Shown: positions 1 to 12,100 of the stretch, in pieces
Numbering within the stretch: the stretch's first letter is position 1
Layout of the letters: each line of letters opens with the position of its first letter
Assembly (NCBI GenBank): GCA_034620365.1
Contig: JAQGEQ010000186.1
Coordinates: 1,736,001 to 1,800,000 of the forward strand
Direction of reading: 5' to 3'
Source of the DNA: Pegea sp. RAD2-039
Lineage: Eukaryota > Chordata > Thaliacea > Salpida > Salpidae
Length of the DNA stretch: 64,000 nucleotides
The notes under the pieces: model-generated
Database searches by the model: none
What the model saw: the letters and a program-made list of their open reading frames with translations, nothing else
Told to the model about the DNA's origin: nothing
Position numbers and translations under genes: made by a program

Positions 1-329
1 TAGAAAATTGGGAAAAACGAAATAATTCCGAAATAAATAGTTTTAAAAAACTTACCAATAAAATTATAACAAATACATCATAACCCATTTTACTTATTGA
101 CTTTTTATTTATCTATTTATCTCAATAAATACGAAGGAGGGTGCCTGAAGAGAGCACATCCCGCTAACACACATTCTAACAAACAATATCTATTATTTAG
201 AAATATAGAAAGCAAAAGATGTAACACGTGGCATTTCATTAGTCCTCAAAGCATATAACATTGAGTAATTACATAGAATGTTAATAATATAAAAAAAAGG
301 AAAAATTGACTATTTAGAAATGGTAGTGT
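1..329. other. AT-rich sequence, no gene seen
   Basis: No open frame or motif could be recognised. It lies past the 3' end of the minus-strand LINE remnant and may include its untranslated tail. Confidence 0.4.
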
Positions 330-337
330 TAGCAATA

Positions 338-1465
338 TTACAACTGTTCAACTTCTGCTCGAAAAACACGAGTGATTCTGACATGACAATGTCTGCTGGC
401 AGCTGGTTCAACGTACAAATTATGCGGTAAAAGAAAAAAAATTGCTTTGATTAATGTACCAGGTGATATAGGCTTATTAAGATGTATTGTGTATCGTCTG
501 AGATGATAACTTGAGGGAAGGCTAATGGAAAAGAAATCATAGAGTTTAAGGTCAATTAAATTATGGATAAATTTAAAAATAAAGATTAAGTCGTAGTTAA
601 TCCGTCGAATTTCCAAAGTATATAAATTTAAGGAGCTAAGATGATGTTTATAGCTATCGTATATAAAAATAAGTTTCGATTTATTTGATGTTCATGCACT
701 GACATTGTATTCAAGAATTGGACGTACGTACAATTTGAAGAAGTTGATAAGAAAGTCCAGATCTTTAGAATTAAAGGTCTTTATAATAAGTTGGACAAGG
801 TTGATTGATTTTGCAAAGATTTTGGGAACATAATTGTGTCAGATGATAGAGTAATGCCAAGGTCTAGGACTGAAGATATTCGTTGAATAATAAATCCATT
901 GATTCCAATTGGTTCAGGGGATAAAGTTATAAGTTCAGACTTTGTGGGCTGGATTCTTAGCTGTCAGTTCATATACCAGTTTTCTACAGTGTGTAGTGCA
1001 GTTTGTAGTTTTGAAGGATTACAAGATAATAGTTTGATATCATCTGAATACACAAACACTCTGACATCATTTACTGCTGATGGTCTACTGATAAGTTCTT
1101 TTATGAAAATTAAAAAGGAAAGGGGAACCAGAATGCAACCCTGAAGAACATATAACTTGACTAGGAGTTGATAAGGATCTTTCAACACGAGTTTGATGGA
1201 TTTTACCTGATAAGTAATCTTCAATCCACTTTAAGATAAAGCTGCTGATTTTTAATTTTTGTAAAATAATAACGAGTTTGTTATATGAGACAGAATCAAA
1301 CGCTTTAGCAAAATCGAGATATATGATGTCACATGGAGTGTTACTTTCATAATGGGCTGTAAGCTCATTTAGAAAAGTGAGATGTTGAGTAAGAGAATAT
1401 CTCCGTTTCACAAAGCCATGCTGGACAGCAGATATTGGATGGTGCTCCATCAAATGACTGGTCAT
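338..1465 (-). pseudogene. LINE reverse transcriptase remnant, frameshifted
   Basis: The first frame (1465 to about 1085) carries the RT motif IYLDFAKAFDSV followed by WIEDYLSG, typical of LINE reverse transcriptases. A frame change near 1150 moves the reading into a second frame (1224-964) with VLQGCILVPLSFLIFI, equivalent to the usual GVPQGS..GPLLF block, and then YSDDIKLL, the degenerate form of the catalytic YADD box. Further down, interrupted frames match the thumb and tail region (VLDLGITLS, then LYVRPILEY), ending with an open frame at 616-338 (RRINYDLIFIFK). Stops and at least two frame changes show it cannot make an active enzyme. Confidence 0.8.
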
Positions 1466-1907
1466 ATGATTGTGAATGATATGCTCTTGAGTTCTGCAGA
1501 TAACTGAGGTCAGGGAAACTGGTCCGGCACTGCACCTTCTCTTTCTAAATAGAAATTAAATATAAATTTCTTGTAAGCCATACAAAGATCGTTGTACATA
1601 GATTTGTTGAACGGGTCTGATTTAATTTGTTCAAACAATTTTTTCAATGTTCTGGTTTTCTAAATGCTTCGATTCGATGAAAAGGTATGAGTTTTTCAAT
1701 TGACTATTTAATGATGGTAAACCTTGAGTAAATAGTATTGATGTCTTCGGTAGAGTTGAAAACAGAACTCCATTCAACACCTGATAGAAACTTATTGATA
1801 TTATCATAATTTCCACGGTAAAAATTCCTTTTGCTTGAAGTTTTAAAGTTTATAGGAAAAGTTTGATGAAGTATGAAGTGATGATTAGTTTTTTGATCAA
1901 CTTAGAT

Positions 1908-2245
1908 AATGTTCCCAAGTTTTGATGTGATAAGAAGATCCAAAGTATTACCTCTAACTTGGGTCGGAAAAGTAACCATCTGAGATAGGTTAATGGCATC
2001 GAGGAAGCTTACAAAGGTATCACTTAGAATGGCTGAATTAGTATTGTCACTATCCAAGTCCAACGATTTTCTCATAAATGCTAAATTGGGATCATTCCAA
2101 AAAAATTACTAAAATTAAAATCTCTCAAATAATATAATTCAGGACACACAACACTCTTCAAAGCCTTCAATAAGGCTTTAACAGTAACCACGTCATTGGC
2201 TTTAGAGGGTGGTAGGTAGGTACATATAAAAGGAGAAAGTTTGGA
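1908..2245 (-). pseudogene. LINE endonuclease-domain remnant
   Basis: An uninterrupted minus-strand frame of about 110 codons shows landmarks of the apurinic-like endonuclease of LINEs: TYLPPS near the start, then LRDFNFSNFFWNDP (equivalent to GDFN..W), and LSQMVTFPTQ followed by GNTLDLLITS near the end. It stops just after this and is out of frame with the RT part. In an intact element this domain nicks the target DNA for target-primed reverse transcription. Confidence 0.7.
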
Positions 2246-2713
2246 CTTTTAGTAATGAAAATCGAAAGCAATAATCTTAACTTCAGGACAATTAATGGTA
2301 TCGGTCTGAATTCTGATACAAGCAATGTCTTATAAGTTACACAAACACCGCCACCTCTATAATACAGTGTGTCACAACACAGGGCACAAAAAAATTACCG
2401 TCAACCAGAAAAGAATCAGGATACAAGTTTCATTGATAAAAACAAATGGGAAATCTTGTGAATGCAAAAGAGCTTTCAATTGGAAGATTTTATTAATAAT
2501 AGACCGTGCGTAGATATTTTTTGTTTATTTTGCAACGTCGTTACCAATTTCAGATTTGAATTTGGTCAATTCAGCGCATATAGATTTGCTGATGTCGGAT
2601 AATAGTTTTAAATTATAATTAAAAAGGGTATGTCAATGGTCATATCAGAACCATTTAAAAGCAGAACTATTAATGCAGAACCATATTGTAGAACCATTTA
2701 AATCCCATTTGCT

Positions 2714-2896
2714 TCATCTGGTTACTATCAAATATATCATGAATTTTTTGCTCACATCACTACAAGTGAGATGAAACCAGTAGAGGCATTTAATACATTC
2801 TATTGCCGGATCTTCACCGGAGCAAATTTTATTGCAGGATTGGCAATTGCCATTACAAGCTTGTTTTGATGAAGTCGGTTTGTCAGAATTCACCAT
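2714..2896 (-). pseudogene. PHD-type zinc-finger fragment at LINE 5' end
   Basis: A 60-codon frame has the spacing C-x2-C, C-x(n)-C-x2-C, then W-F-H-x2-C (CQSCNKIC, ECIKC, WFHLTC), typical of a PHD finger. PHD fingers occur in the first ORF of several CR1-like LINEs, and this one sits directly upstream of the endonuclease and RT remnants on the same strand, so it is read as part of the same dead element. A host PHD pseudogene is the alternative. Confidence 0.6.
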
Positions 2897-2900
2897 AGTT

Positions 2901-3660
2901 TTTACTTTAATGAAAGATTTTTATTGTAACCAAACCAAATAGTTCGAATCGATTTCTTATTCAGATAGAATAATTTAATGCAAGTAATATATAAATCACT
3001 TACTAAAAATAATTGTATCACAACTCATAAGCACTATTTAATAAAATATAATCCATAACCTTATAGAAATAGAATCATAAAAAATTCATTATAAAAATTT
3101 TTAAATTATTAATTCTGCGCATTGTTCTGACTTTTTAAGTTATGTAGATAGACATTAAAGAATACTATACGCTGAACTATAAAGATAATTACTTTGGTAC
3201 TTGTAGTTAGGTGAATGAGCTCAGAATTTTCTTCCAGACTCCATCACAAAAGCAAATTCTGTCAACCCTTTTAAATCTATTCCAAAATATTATGTTTTGA
3301 CGGTTTGTTGATAAATGATACTTACTATTTTCATTTTCTCCACTTATTAGTTTGTTTTTATTATTATGTTCTCAACTTGATATTGTACAACTTCTTTATC
3401 TTTAAAACAGTTTTGTACCACTTAAATATTTATAATGAACGTTAAAATCATATCTAAGGTATTCATAACGACATTTATCTTAGTTATTTATGAGCAAAAT
3501 GATTAATCCCAAGGAATCCTAGTGATGTAAACATATGTATAAGACATGAAATCAGTTATAAACCCTGAGAATTACTTCACAGCAAAAATATTAAAACCTT
3601 ATTTTCATTTAATACCTTTTTATTTAATATTTAGTAAGCTTAAAGGTTGTGATATTTTAA
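2901..3660. other. Intergenic AT-rich DNA between two retroelements
   Basis: No convincing frame, repeat or motif was seen. It separates the LINE remnant from the first LTR of the next element. Confidence 0.4.
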
Positions 3661-3663
3661 AAA

Positions 3664-3836
3664 TATAAACCAGTAAAGTATTTTACCGCTGACGTAAATA
3701 TAGTGAATGAAACTATAGCGGGACGACTATTATTCGGTCATAGGCTTGTTGGTAGATAGTGCGTATTGTTAATAGATTTAATATAGTGTAAGTCGCCTTA
3801 TTTATTTAAATAGAATTTTTATTAAAATTTGTTTCT
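3664..3836 (+). repeat. Left LTR of the Gypsy-type element
   Basis: It begins TATAAACCAGTAAAG and shares long blocks with the right copy, including the 12-mer CGGTCATAGGCT and AGATAGTGCGTATTGTTAA. The terminal TG seen in the right copy is mutated to TA. The right boundary is approximate because indels blur the alignment after about 3790. Confidence 0.7.
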
Positions 3837-4312
3837 GAGGCGAATTGTTTTGGTGTTTTTGGAGCTTAATACAGTTAAAGGTTATCCACGGTTGGCATAG
3901 TTTCCTTTTGGCTATACCTGGTATAGATTGGAATAAGAATGCATTAGAAAAAGTTATCTTTTTTTTGCATATTTCACAACTTTATAATCGATCGAAATAG
4001 TTTTAAATGCAAACAATTTACTTTAGTCTAAGCAAAAGGTGCTAGTAACAGAGTGATAAGATATCTAAAGTATAAAACTTTTAGAAATTTCGACACTTCA
4101 AAATAAAATCTGTTTTAAACCGGGTTCAAGCAAAATAATGATTTCACTTTTGGTGGTTGCGTTCAGTAAAACATTTCTTCTTTACATGTGGCTCTTGAGT
4201 GGCGTTTTCAAACTTATAGGGTTCATTACTATGCTTCTATCATTTCCACATCTTGTATAATTTCCGAAACCTTCATCCTTATCATAAGAAAGCTTCTCGT
4301 ATTTGCTCCTGA

Positions 4313-4856
4313 TCAATCTTTGTCGGGTTTACTTAATAGTGATTCGGACAAATCCTCACATGATAGATCTACTTCGTTTTGCGGCTTTGAATTTCCAGCT
4401 AAACTTTGTGGATCTTCTCTACTTATGGCACTTATATCTATCAAAGTTGATTCATTTTCAGATGAAGCACCATTTTCTGAAACACTTGATTCAGTGGCAG
4501 AGGTGTTCCCAATTAATTTCATTATTTCTGCGCTTGTCAGCAAATAAGTAAAGTAGGTTTCAGCCTATGTGTCACATCCTCTTTATTTTAATATAAAAAT
4601 GCTTCTGTGTTTATTGTTTCTTGATCGTCTTCTCTTCTTTTTATATCCAATATATTGTTTACTTTAGTAGTAGAAGAAGGATCTTCAACGGATATTGAAC
4701 TTCTTTCTTTTTATAAAAATCTTTCTCAGTCTCTTTAGCGGAAGCAAAAGTTTCTGAGACCTTAAACCTTTGAGAGTCTATCCAGCTACGAACAGCACGT
4801 TTAGCATTAATAGTGGGAAGAGACTTCAACTGTTCCAAGCCTGGAATTTGAAGCAC
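4313..4856 (-). pseudogene. Minus-strand protein fragments inside the LTR element
   Basis: Two open minus-strand frames, 4856-4659 and 4543-4313, look coding by composition (the first contains IPGLEQLKSLPTINAKRAV; the second is Ser/Glu-rich). They run against the orientation of the integrase remnant. They could be a gag-like segment of another element or an inverted piece of this one. I do not recognise the family. A 19-bp near-identical direct repeat (GCACCTGCTTC.AG.ATTG) occurs at about 4852 and 5027, bordering the change in orientation. Confidence 0.3.
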
Positions 4857-5029
4857 CTGCTTCGAGTATTGTTCACGTGAATCTTGTGAATCTTTATAAC
4901 GTTTTCTGCAACATCTTTTGTTGGTTTTGGAAATCTATAAATTTCAATTGGACGATTTGTTGGGTCAGTTTGTGTGGAAGAACACCAAAACTTTCTTCTC
5001 AATTTTAAAAGATCTTAGAGTTTAGAGCA

Positions 5030-5640
5030 CCTGCTTCAAGCATTGGAAGAACTTAAGAAGGATACTGGCAAGTCAGCATTACAGGTCCTAGATGAAGCCT
5101 TCACAGTTAGCTGTGATGCAGCAATTACACTCATCAATGGGTGCGATGGGAAAATTTAAAGTCGATTTTAAGGACTATATGGCGAGCAATACTAAGAATG
5201 TATTCTTCTGGTGCATTGTTGACGAGTTTTCTAGATTTCCTTTTTGTTTTCCGTGTTCTAGGCTGGATTCTAACACGGTAATTAGCTGCTTGAAGAAATA
5301 GTATCACTGTTTAGAACTTGCAGTCGTATCCATTTAGATCAGGGGGGCGACTTTAATGTCTCCACAACTGAAGAATTATCTACATCGACAAACGAAACTC
5401 TTCACTCAAGATTCTTTATCTTTAAGCTAAGAACACCTCAGGGACGCAACTTACCGGATTGGCTTTGCAAGTCTGGACCGGTACTGTTGCGAAACTTTGT
5501 GCGCAGGAGCAAGAAGGATGATAGCGTAGAAGAGGCTGAACTGCTTGAGGCTAACCTGATGTACGCACGAGTCCGCTATCCGGATGACAGGGAATCCAAC
5601 GTTTCTTTGAGGGATTTGTCCAGATAACTAAATGATGATG
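5030..5640 (+). pseudogene. Gypsy integrase / pol C-terminal remnant
   Basis: From 5092 an open frame reads through the start of a retroviral-type integrase core (VDFKDYM, then VDEFSRFPF.FPC), and continues in a shifted frame with RIHLDQGGDF, equivalent to the second catalytic-Asp block. After a gap where the rest of the core is lost, a frame at about 5430-5625 shows LPDWLCKSGPVLLRNFVR, then ESNVSLRDL, the conserved segment that follows the integrase core in many animal Gypsy elements. Frame changes, stops and the core deletion make it non-functional. An acidic tail can be followed to the right LTR. Confidence 0.7.
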
Positions 5641-6002
5641 AACAGGATTTTGGTGTTCATTCAGGACGGGGTAATAAAGAGGGTAGTGCCTTATGGGGTT
5701 TCACCAAACGATATAAGGGAGAATCCCGATGACAACATCATGACTAGATAAGAAGAAGATGAAGAGAGGGACGAATCTGGGGTGCAGGTTTCCGATGACG
5801 AAATGACGACGAGTTTTGAAGATTTGGATACCAGGAGTGGTGACGTCAGCTCAAAAAGTGGGAGAAACGGCGGTTTAGAGGTCCACATTGAAAGGTGCAC
5901 TACAATTGGGACTAATTGTCGTTGATGGCAATAATGAGACAACGTGCAATCTTCACTATTCGGCCCAATTATTTGGTCGGGGAGAAGGTGATACATTTGA
6001 AA

Positions 6003-6170
6003 TGTAAACCAGTAGAGTATTTTACCTCTGACATAATTATGTTGAATGCAACTAATAAGAAGAATGTCGTTCGGTCATAGGCTTGCTAGTAGATAGTGCG
6101 TATTGTTAACATATCTTATTTATTTGAGTAAAGCTCTGGATAATGAGTCATTTTTATTACAAAAGTTGAA
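6003..6170 (+). repeat. Right LTR of the Gypsy-type element
   Basis: It begins TGTAAACCAGTAGAG directly after a purine-rich tract and aligns with 3664-3836. Multiple substitutions and an indel of about 20 bp separate the two LTRs, which means an old insertion. Confidence 0.7.
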
Positions 6171-6174
6171 CTTA

Positions 6175-9100
6175 TAGCTGAAACTTTGTAAATAAATTTT
6201 TGGTGTTTAACAATATTTCAAGCTGATTTTTAAAATCAAATTTTTAGTTTTTGGATGACATTTGAGAAATAAATTGTATGAATAAATATTTGCTTGATAT
6301 ATTATTTTTCCTAAAACGATATAAGATTTTAATTAGGCGAAAAGTTTAACCTCTCATTTCAATATGTGTGTTGAAGAACTCATCTTTTACTAGAGTTATC
6401 TTATCAGGAGCAATGTCATGTTACAACTTAACCTTTTATCAAACTTTTATATGATATACACATTTCAATATCAGTAAAATATTTCAATTCTGTTATATTT
6501 TAGCTGAAAAAACCTTTAGTGTCATTTTAGTCATGCTAAAACTCACATTGAGGTTTTAAATCTCCTTTTAAAAATTAATAATATCTTATTTCCATATAAT
6601 ACAATTACTTTAAAAAGCAAATTTAAAAAAAATTTTTGGCTAAGTTTACCTCAATCTTTTACAGAAACAATTCAATATCAAAAACGTCCGAGAGATTTTG
6701 TCCAATATTATAAAAAATTGAATGTAGCTACAAATAAGAGGAAAAATACAAATTTTAAGGTTTTATGTAAAAATTATCATTGAATTTTATAATGTTCTTA
6801 GACATCCATGAAATGCATTTTCGTGAATTCTTTATCTGATATGCGCTAGTTATATTTTAAAGCATATGTCTTGTATAAAGAAAGAAAACCTTTTTGAAAT
6901 GTATGGTCATCTGGCATGCGAATGTCAACTAATGTATCTTTCAGATTAAGATTAAAACATAAATTTAATAAATAATTATAAATCAAATAATAACAATGTT
7001 ATTTTATCATTAAACCAGATATGGTCTTACAATAGACATCTTGAAACTGGTTACACGTTGAAGCTTTTAAGTTTCAAGATTGGAAAAGTTTTGTGTAAGA
7101 TTTCAGAAATAACTTTGATTCATTCCACCATTATTTATTAATGAGATGTTACTGATAACATATTGTAGATTAAATCAACCTTTCGCAACAATGACAAGAT
7201 TGAAAGGATAGTCAATGAATTTTTTTTTCATCACCTTTTATTTAGTTTCAGTAAGATCTATTTATCTGAATCAATATCAGACTAGTTATCAAGTCTGAAT
7301 AAAACTAATGTAAGAGTTATAGAGTTATACAAAGCAGTTTTTGTGATCATTAGTTATCAAATTATTAATTTTAGTCAGTGGGTTTGTTGTGTTTTTACTG
7401 ATAGTTTAACTCATTTACGAAGTCTTAGAAAATTAGGAAGCATTCTAATAGAGAAGCACTTCTTATAGCTATTAACTATTTATTAAATATTAAACTAGCC
7501 CCCATGTTAGTACTGATAAAAATTAACTAGCTTCTAAAAAAACTGAAGATATTTAAACAAGTAACTTTGATATCATAAATAGATAGTTTAAGAAATCATC
7601 TAAAGTTAATAAATATTTAAAGTGAATAACGAAACTTAATAAACTAAAAAATATTTTTGGGGATAATAAGATATTTAATAGCAGCTTCGAGACTTACTAC
7701 TGGAATTCTTTTTTAATGTATTCATTTTTTCACTAAATTTGTAGTTTATATATATTAAAATATTTTCTATTAAGTACAGCTTGTCTATTGAAAATATATT
7801 TTTAAGTAAAGTTCAAAATGAAAATAAAAAACGAAAGTCGATACAAAGTGTTGTAATTGTGGTGAATACTGAGAAATGATTTTTAAAAAACTATTTAACT
7901 TACTTATAAATAAGTGGTATTAGAAAGTCTTCTAAGTTTTCATTCCTACAGATAAAAATAAAAAGTTCAAAATGTTTTTAGCTTTCTCGTTTTGCCTTAT
8001 AATTAATTTTTTAATGATTTTGTTTGTTCATACAAATTTCAATAAGGTTTGTTTGTAGTGATAGCTTTGATGTTGGTGAAAACTTTACACAATTGTCGAG
8101 CTGTCATCTTAGAAATTTGTTACGTGATTTACATTTGACAAAATAAACAAGTTTGTATAAAAGTTTATTTACTTTATGACGCTGTAGTATGTTACTGCAA
8201 ACTAGCCAACAAAACAATAGGGCAAAACTGCACTTTTCAACGGAGTATTTGAAAGTAAATAATTAAATAAATAGCATAAACGTCCTTAATCGAGTAGACG
8301 TGACAGAACATAACTTTATTTGAAAACAAATCTTGTCAATACATGGTTTTATTCTTATTTAGAATGAATATAAAGTTCAAGAACTTTCTCTTATTCTTTA
8401 TTTTATACAAGGTGTTAGCTTAAAGCTATTTATTCTTTAAGTCAATCACTTCACAATATAACAAATTAAAAATGTTTTATTGATTGTAGCAGCTAATATC
8501 ATAATTTTGAAGCTTTTACAGCAACAATATTTGGACAGAAAGGTGTCATTGACCTTTATAGATTATTGAAGATATCTCAAAACTGTAAATTAAGTTACTT
8601 TTGTTTCTTAAGCAAATAAAATGCTTTAGCTTTAAAACAAAGTATGTTTGTATTTCTAACTAACTATTGTTAAACAAATTGCAAGCAACCCAGCTACAAG
8701 TACAATACGCAGTAAGTATTTCATACAAATTGTAAAAGACTGTATGATAAAAGTTCTGTTCATAATTTATAGAATATTTCTTAGATTTAAAAATTGGTTT
8801 TTATAATTTTTTAAAGGAACTATACAATTTTTTTCACGTGAATCTTATCTGTATCAAAATACTTTGAATATTTTTAAATTATATATAAAAATGTTAAATA
8901 AAAGCAAACTAATGGTAAATATCAATAATCAAAACGATATTCTAATAATACTGATTGCTGAACTTCAGCCTTTACTCTACAAAAAGATATAATTTTTTGT
9001 GATGAATTTAGATTGAAGATTTTTGAAAAATAATAAATCAAATTGGCGAAATTTTTGCACGTTTCATACTTCACTTATTTTAATTATTTTCAATACAATT

Positions 9101-12100
9101 GATGTTTTTGAAACAACTTCACTAGAACTTTTCTTCAAATAATAATATTTTAATATTTGCTTGTAATTAAATACATGTATACTGTAAACACACTTTATTA
9201 TAAAAGCCTTAAATTAAAATGTCTGCAAGTTTTGTAGTCTAAAGCAGTTAAATACTTATTCTAGCAGATATGAGTTATAAATTAGCTTTAAATGACACAG
9301 AAACAGTATAAGAAGTAGTTTTGAAATCTGGTATTGACTGAGTTTTACAAAAATTTTAGAATGGCTACAAAACTTTTCAAGTGAAATGTTTAGTTGAAAG
9401 TTTATTTATAATAATTACGTTGAAATAATTCAAGCAGTCTCTCATCTGATTGTGTTGTAAATACTAAATATTTACGCATCTAAAACTTACATTCAACAAC
9501 ATTAAAACTTTCATTAATAGTTTAAATTATTTCTTATGGTTTAGTAAGATGTGGATAATAATTTTGTTTTATTATCGTTAATATCAACACAAGCAGTTTA
9601 TTTTTTATAAAAACTTGCGTACATACAGCTCGATAAGCTTAGTTGACATTGACTTGTTCTTCAAATGATAACAGCCTTAAAGGTTCTTTTAAACTTGATT
9701 TAAAACTTCAAGCAAAAAAAAAACCAAACTAAGACTTCAGCAAAAAACTTTTTAAGCTCTAATCCAATAAAATTTAATCTTTAAGTGTTGAGAAAATGTC
9801 TTTTTTAACAATATACCAAAGGTTTATAGTAAAACCAATATTATTTTATTAATTATTTATTTATTTACTTTATATATAAACGTCTGCCATTTACACTATT
9901 ATAAATTTCTTGGCTTGACATTATTTATGAATTTAAAGAAATTGTGATGATATATATTGATAAAATTTTGATTGCCCTAATTTTAATTGAGATACTTTTT
10001 TTAGTTGTGAATCTATCTGATAAGGTTACTTTGAAGCTTGTACTTTGTAAATTTGACGAGCTCTTACTTAAATATTTACGAAGATCTAACTGACTCATCC
10101 TGTTTAATAAAGCAGGATGTGAACAGGAAAACCAAAAGTATGAAAATGATATAACTTGACGCTAATAAACTTTCTCTTGCAGTCGACATTCGGAAAATAA
10201 GAACATTTTCTATTACAAAATTGTTTGACGAGAAGTCTAAGTTATAGATAATAATTGACACTAGAATATTTGATAAGAGCAATGCTGAAACATAACAAAC
10301 TTTTTGTGTAAAGCTTATTGTTTTTCTATTTTGATTAAATTTTCTTTAAAAATAATATTTATAAGCAAAATCATATTGTTTATTTCCAAATGTTGTTTAT
10401 CACAGACTAACAGTCTTAATATTTAAGTGATAAGTTTAAATTGAAATAAATCCTTAGCAGTAATTAAATCCTTTAGTTCATTTGTCTTTTAAACATTTAA
10501 AAACAAATATTAAAAGAAATTATGTTAAACATTTGTACAATAACAATCGAAAACACTTTTGTTCATTTGAATTTTGATGCCTCTTAAATTTAACAATTAT
10601 ATTAACTCTATTAAGGCTTTTGTTTTGTTTTTTGTATCTGAGTAATTTTTTTGCTTTTATTAAATATTTACTTTCTAATTGTTGCATACTTAGCAGTAGT
10701 CGTTTTACAAAACATCTGAAAGCACACACCCTTTTACAAATGTCTACACTAACTGTATTGAACGCTTGTCTTACATCTAATCACGATTTTCAACCTTAAT
10801 TAAACTTTTAATTTTTTTACAAAGAAATGTTAAATACAATTGATTAAATTATGGTTTGATGTTAAAGAAATTTAACATATCACTTGTCACTGACACTTAA
10901 AAAATAAATTCTTTTTTATGTTTATTGATTTTATAGTAAATAGTTGACTAAAAGTTAATCACTGACTTTTAACGTGATGCAATGTTTGTCAATGCAGTTT
11001 TTATTCTTGTTTGTTGTTTATTAAACCCCCAGAACTCAAATACTTTCTTATCCGATATCATAAGTTATTCACATAGCTTAGAAATTGAAGTGTTTGCATC
11101 TGTGACTCGTAAAAGGAAAATATAGAACATGTGTCAATACGTTCCGTCAATTTAATAACTATACGTCTTCATAGCCGCTACAGTTAAAGGGACACATAGC
11201 AGGCTAGGTAATGATCTTTGGCAAGTTGAAAAATCCCAGCCTTCTTTCTTCATCTACACTCTATTCGTTTTTTCTCTGTTATGTCAAAGATTACCTTTAA
11301 ATCTCTATCAAATAGTTTAATGTTTGCTCGAAAAGCTAACTTTTTGATCTTAGACCTTAGAGGTTGATGGAGGCTTGAATCGTGAAAGATTTGCTTTGAT
11401 AGAGCTGTTTATTTACCGGAAAGCATTTCATTAAATTCCATACTCAAACAATTGAAAGAAGACGATAAATAATTATTTAATTTTGTGGTTGTTATAAGAT
11501 TGCCAAGTTTTTGCAGACATCTTTCTATTTATTTATGACAAAGGTTATTTAAATTAGAGACAAGACACGCACTTGTCACAAATATACCATCAATTATCTG
11601 GATATTTTAGTTTATTTAATTCTCTTAGTAATGGCAAGATGTAATCCAAGCGGTTGTATTAAATAATCAACTTTTACTTCATATATTTGCTTCAAAGAAA
11701 ACTTCTTATAATTTGAATTATGTGGTTTAATAAATTTAATTGAAAAAACTTTTGACTTGAAAATGAAGAATTTTGTTTACTTTAAATATTTATTGGACTA
11801 AAATAAACATTTTTTTTTATGATTGGATTTGAAAAAAAAAGCTTTGTGCTTATAAATCCTTCACCAGTTAAAGAATTCAAACATCTCGACTATAATGTCA
11901 TTTTTCTAACCATGCACCTTATTAAACCAAAAAAAGTATTTGCAAATTTTACAAGATTATACTAAAATTATTTGTAAAGTTTATAAAAACTATTTGATAG
12001 CATTAATTTATCTAAGTTTAACAAATGTAAAGTATTTGAAACCAATAAACAACTTTGACATTTTATTGGCGCAACAACAATCTCCAGCTTTTTATTTTTT

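Larger units (their letters stand above)
330..2900 (-). mobile_element. Decayed non-LTR retrotransposon (LINE, jockey/CR1/L2-like)
   Basis: Read on the minus strand, this stretch gives in order a PHD-type zinc finger (about 2896-2714), an endonuclease segment (about 2245-1908) and a reverse transcriptase with its C-terminal tail (about 1465-338). That is the order of a CR1/L2/jockey-like LINE. The parts lie in different frames with stops between them, so the copy is dead. The family is judged from motif layout; no consensus was available. Plus-strand ORFs here are antisense shadows. Confidence 0.8.
3664..6172 (+). mobile_element. Decayed Gypsy-type LTR retrotransposon
   Basis: Two diverged direct repeats of about 170 bp (3664-3836 and 6003-6170) flank a body whose right half encodes an integrase remnant and the conserved segment after the integrase core found in animal Gypsy elements. 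A purine-rich run (GGTCGGGGAGAAGG, about 5976-5989) lies just before the right LTR, where the polypurine tract should be. The body is only about 2.2 kb, so most of gag, protease and RT is missing. Minus-strand open frames at 4313-4856 suggest an inverted or nested piece in the left half. Confidence 0.75.

Noticed and set aside
899..1144. 81-codon plus-strand frame near the left end
   Set aside because: Antisense to the LINE reverse transcriptase remnant.
4119..4132. CCGGGTTCAAGCA, nearly the same as the SINE B box
   Set aside because: No A box or SINE body next to it; probably chance.
4188..4551. Overlapping plus-strand frames of 119 and 82 codons in the LTR element
   Set aside because: Mutually overlapping, Ser/Phe-rich, and opposite to a better minus-strand frame; no retroelement motif.
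5691..5996. 101-codon minus-strand frame
   Set aside because: Ser-rich antisense of the acidic Gypsy pol tail.
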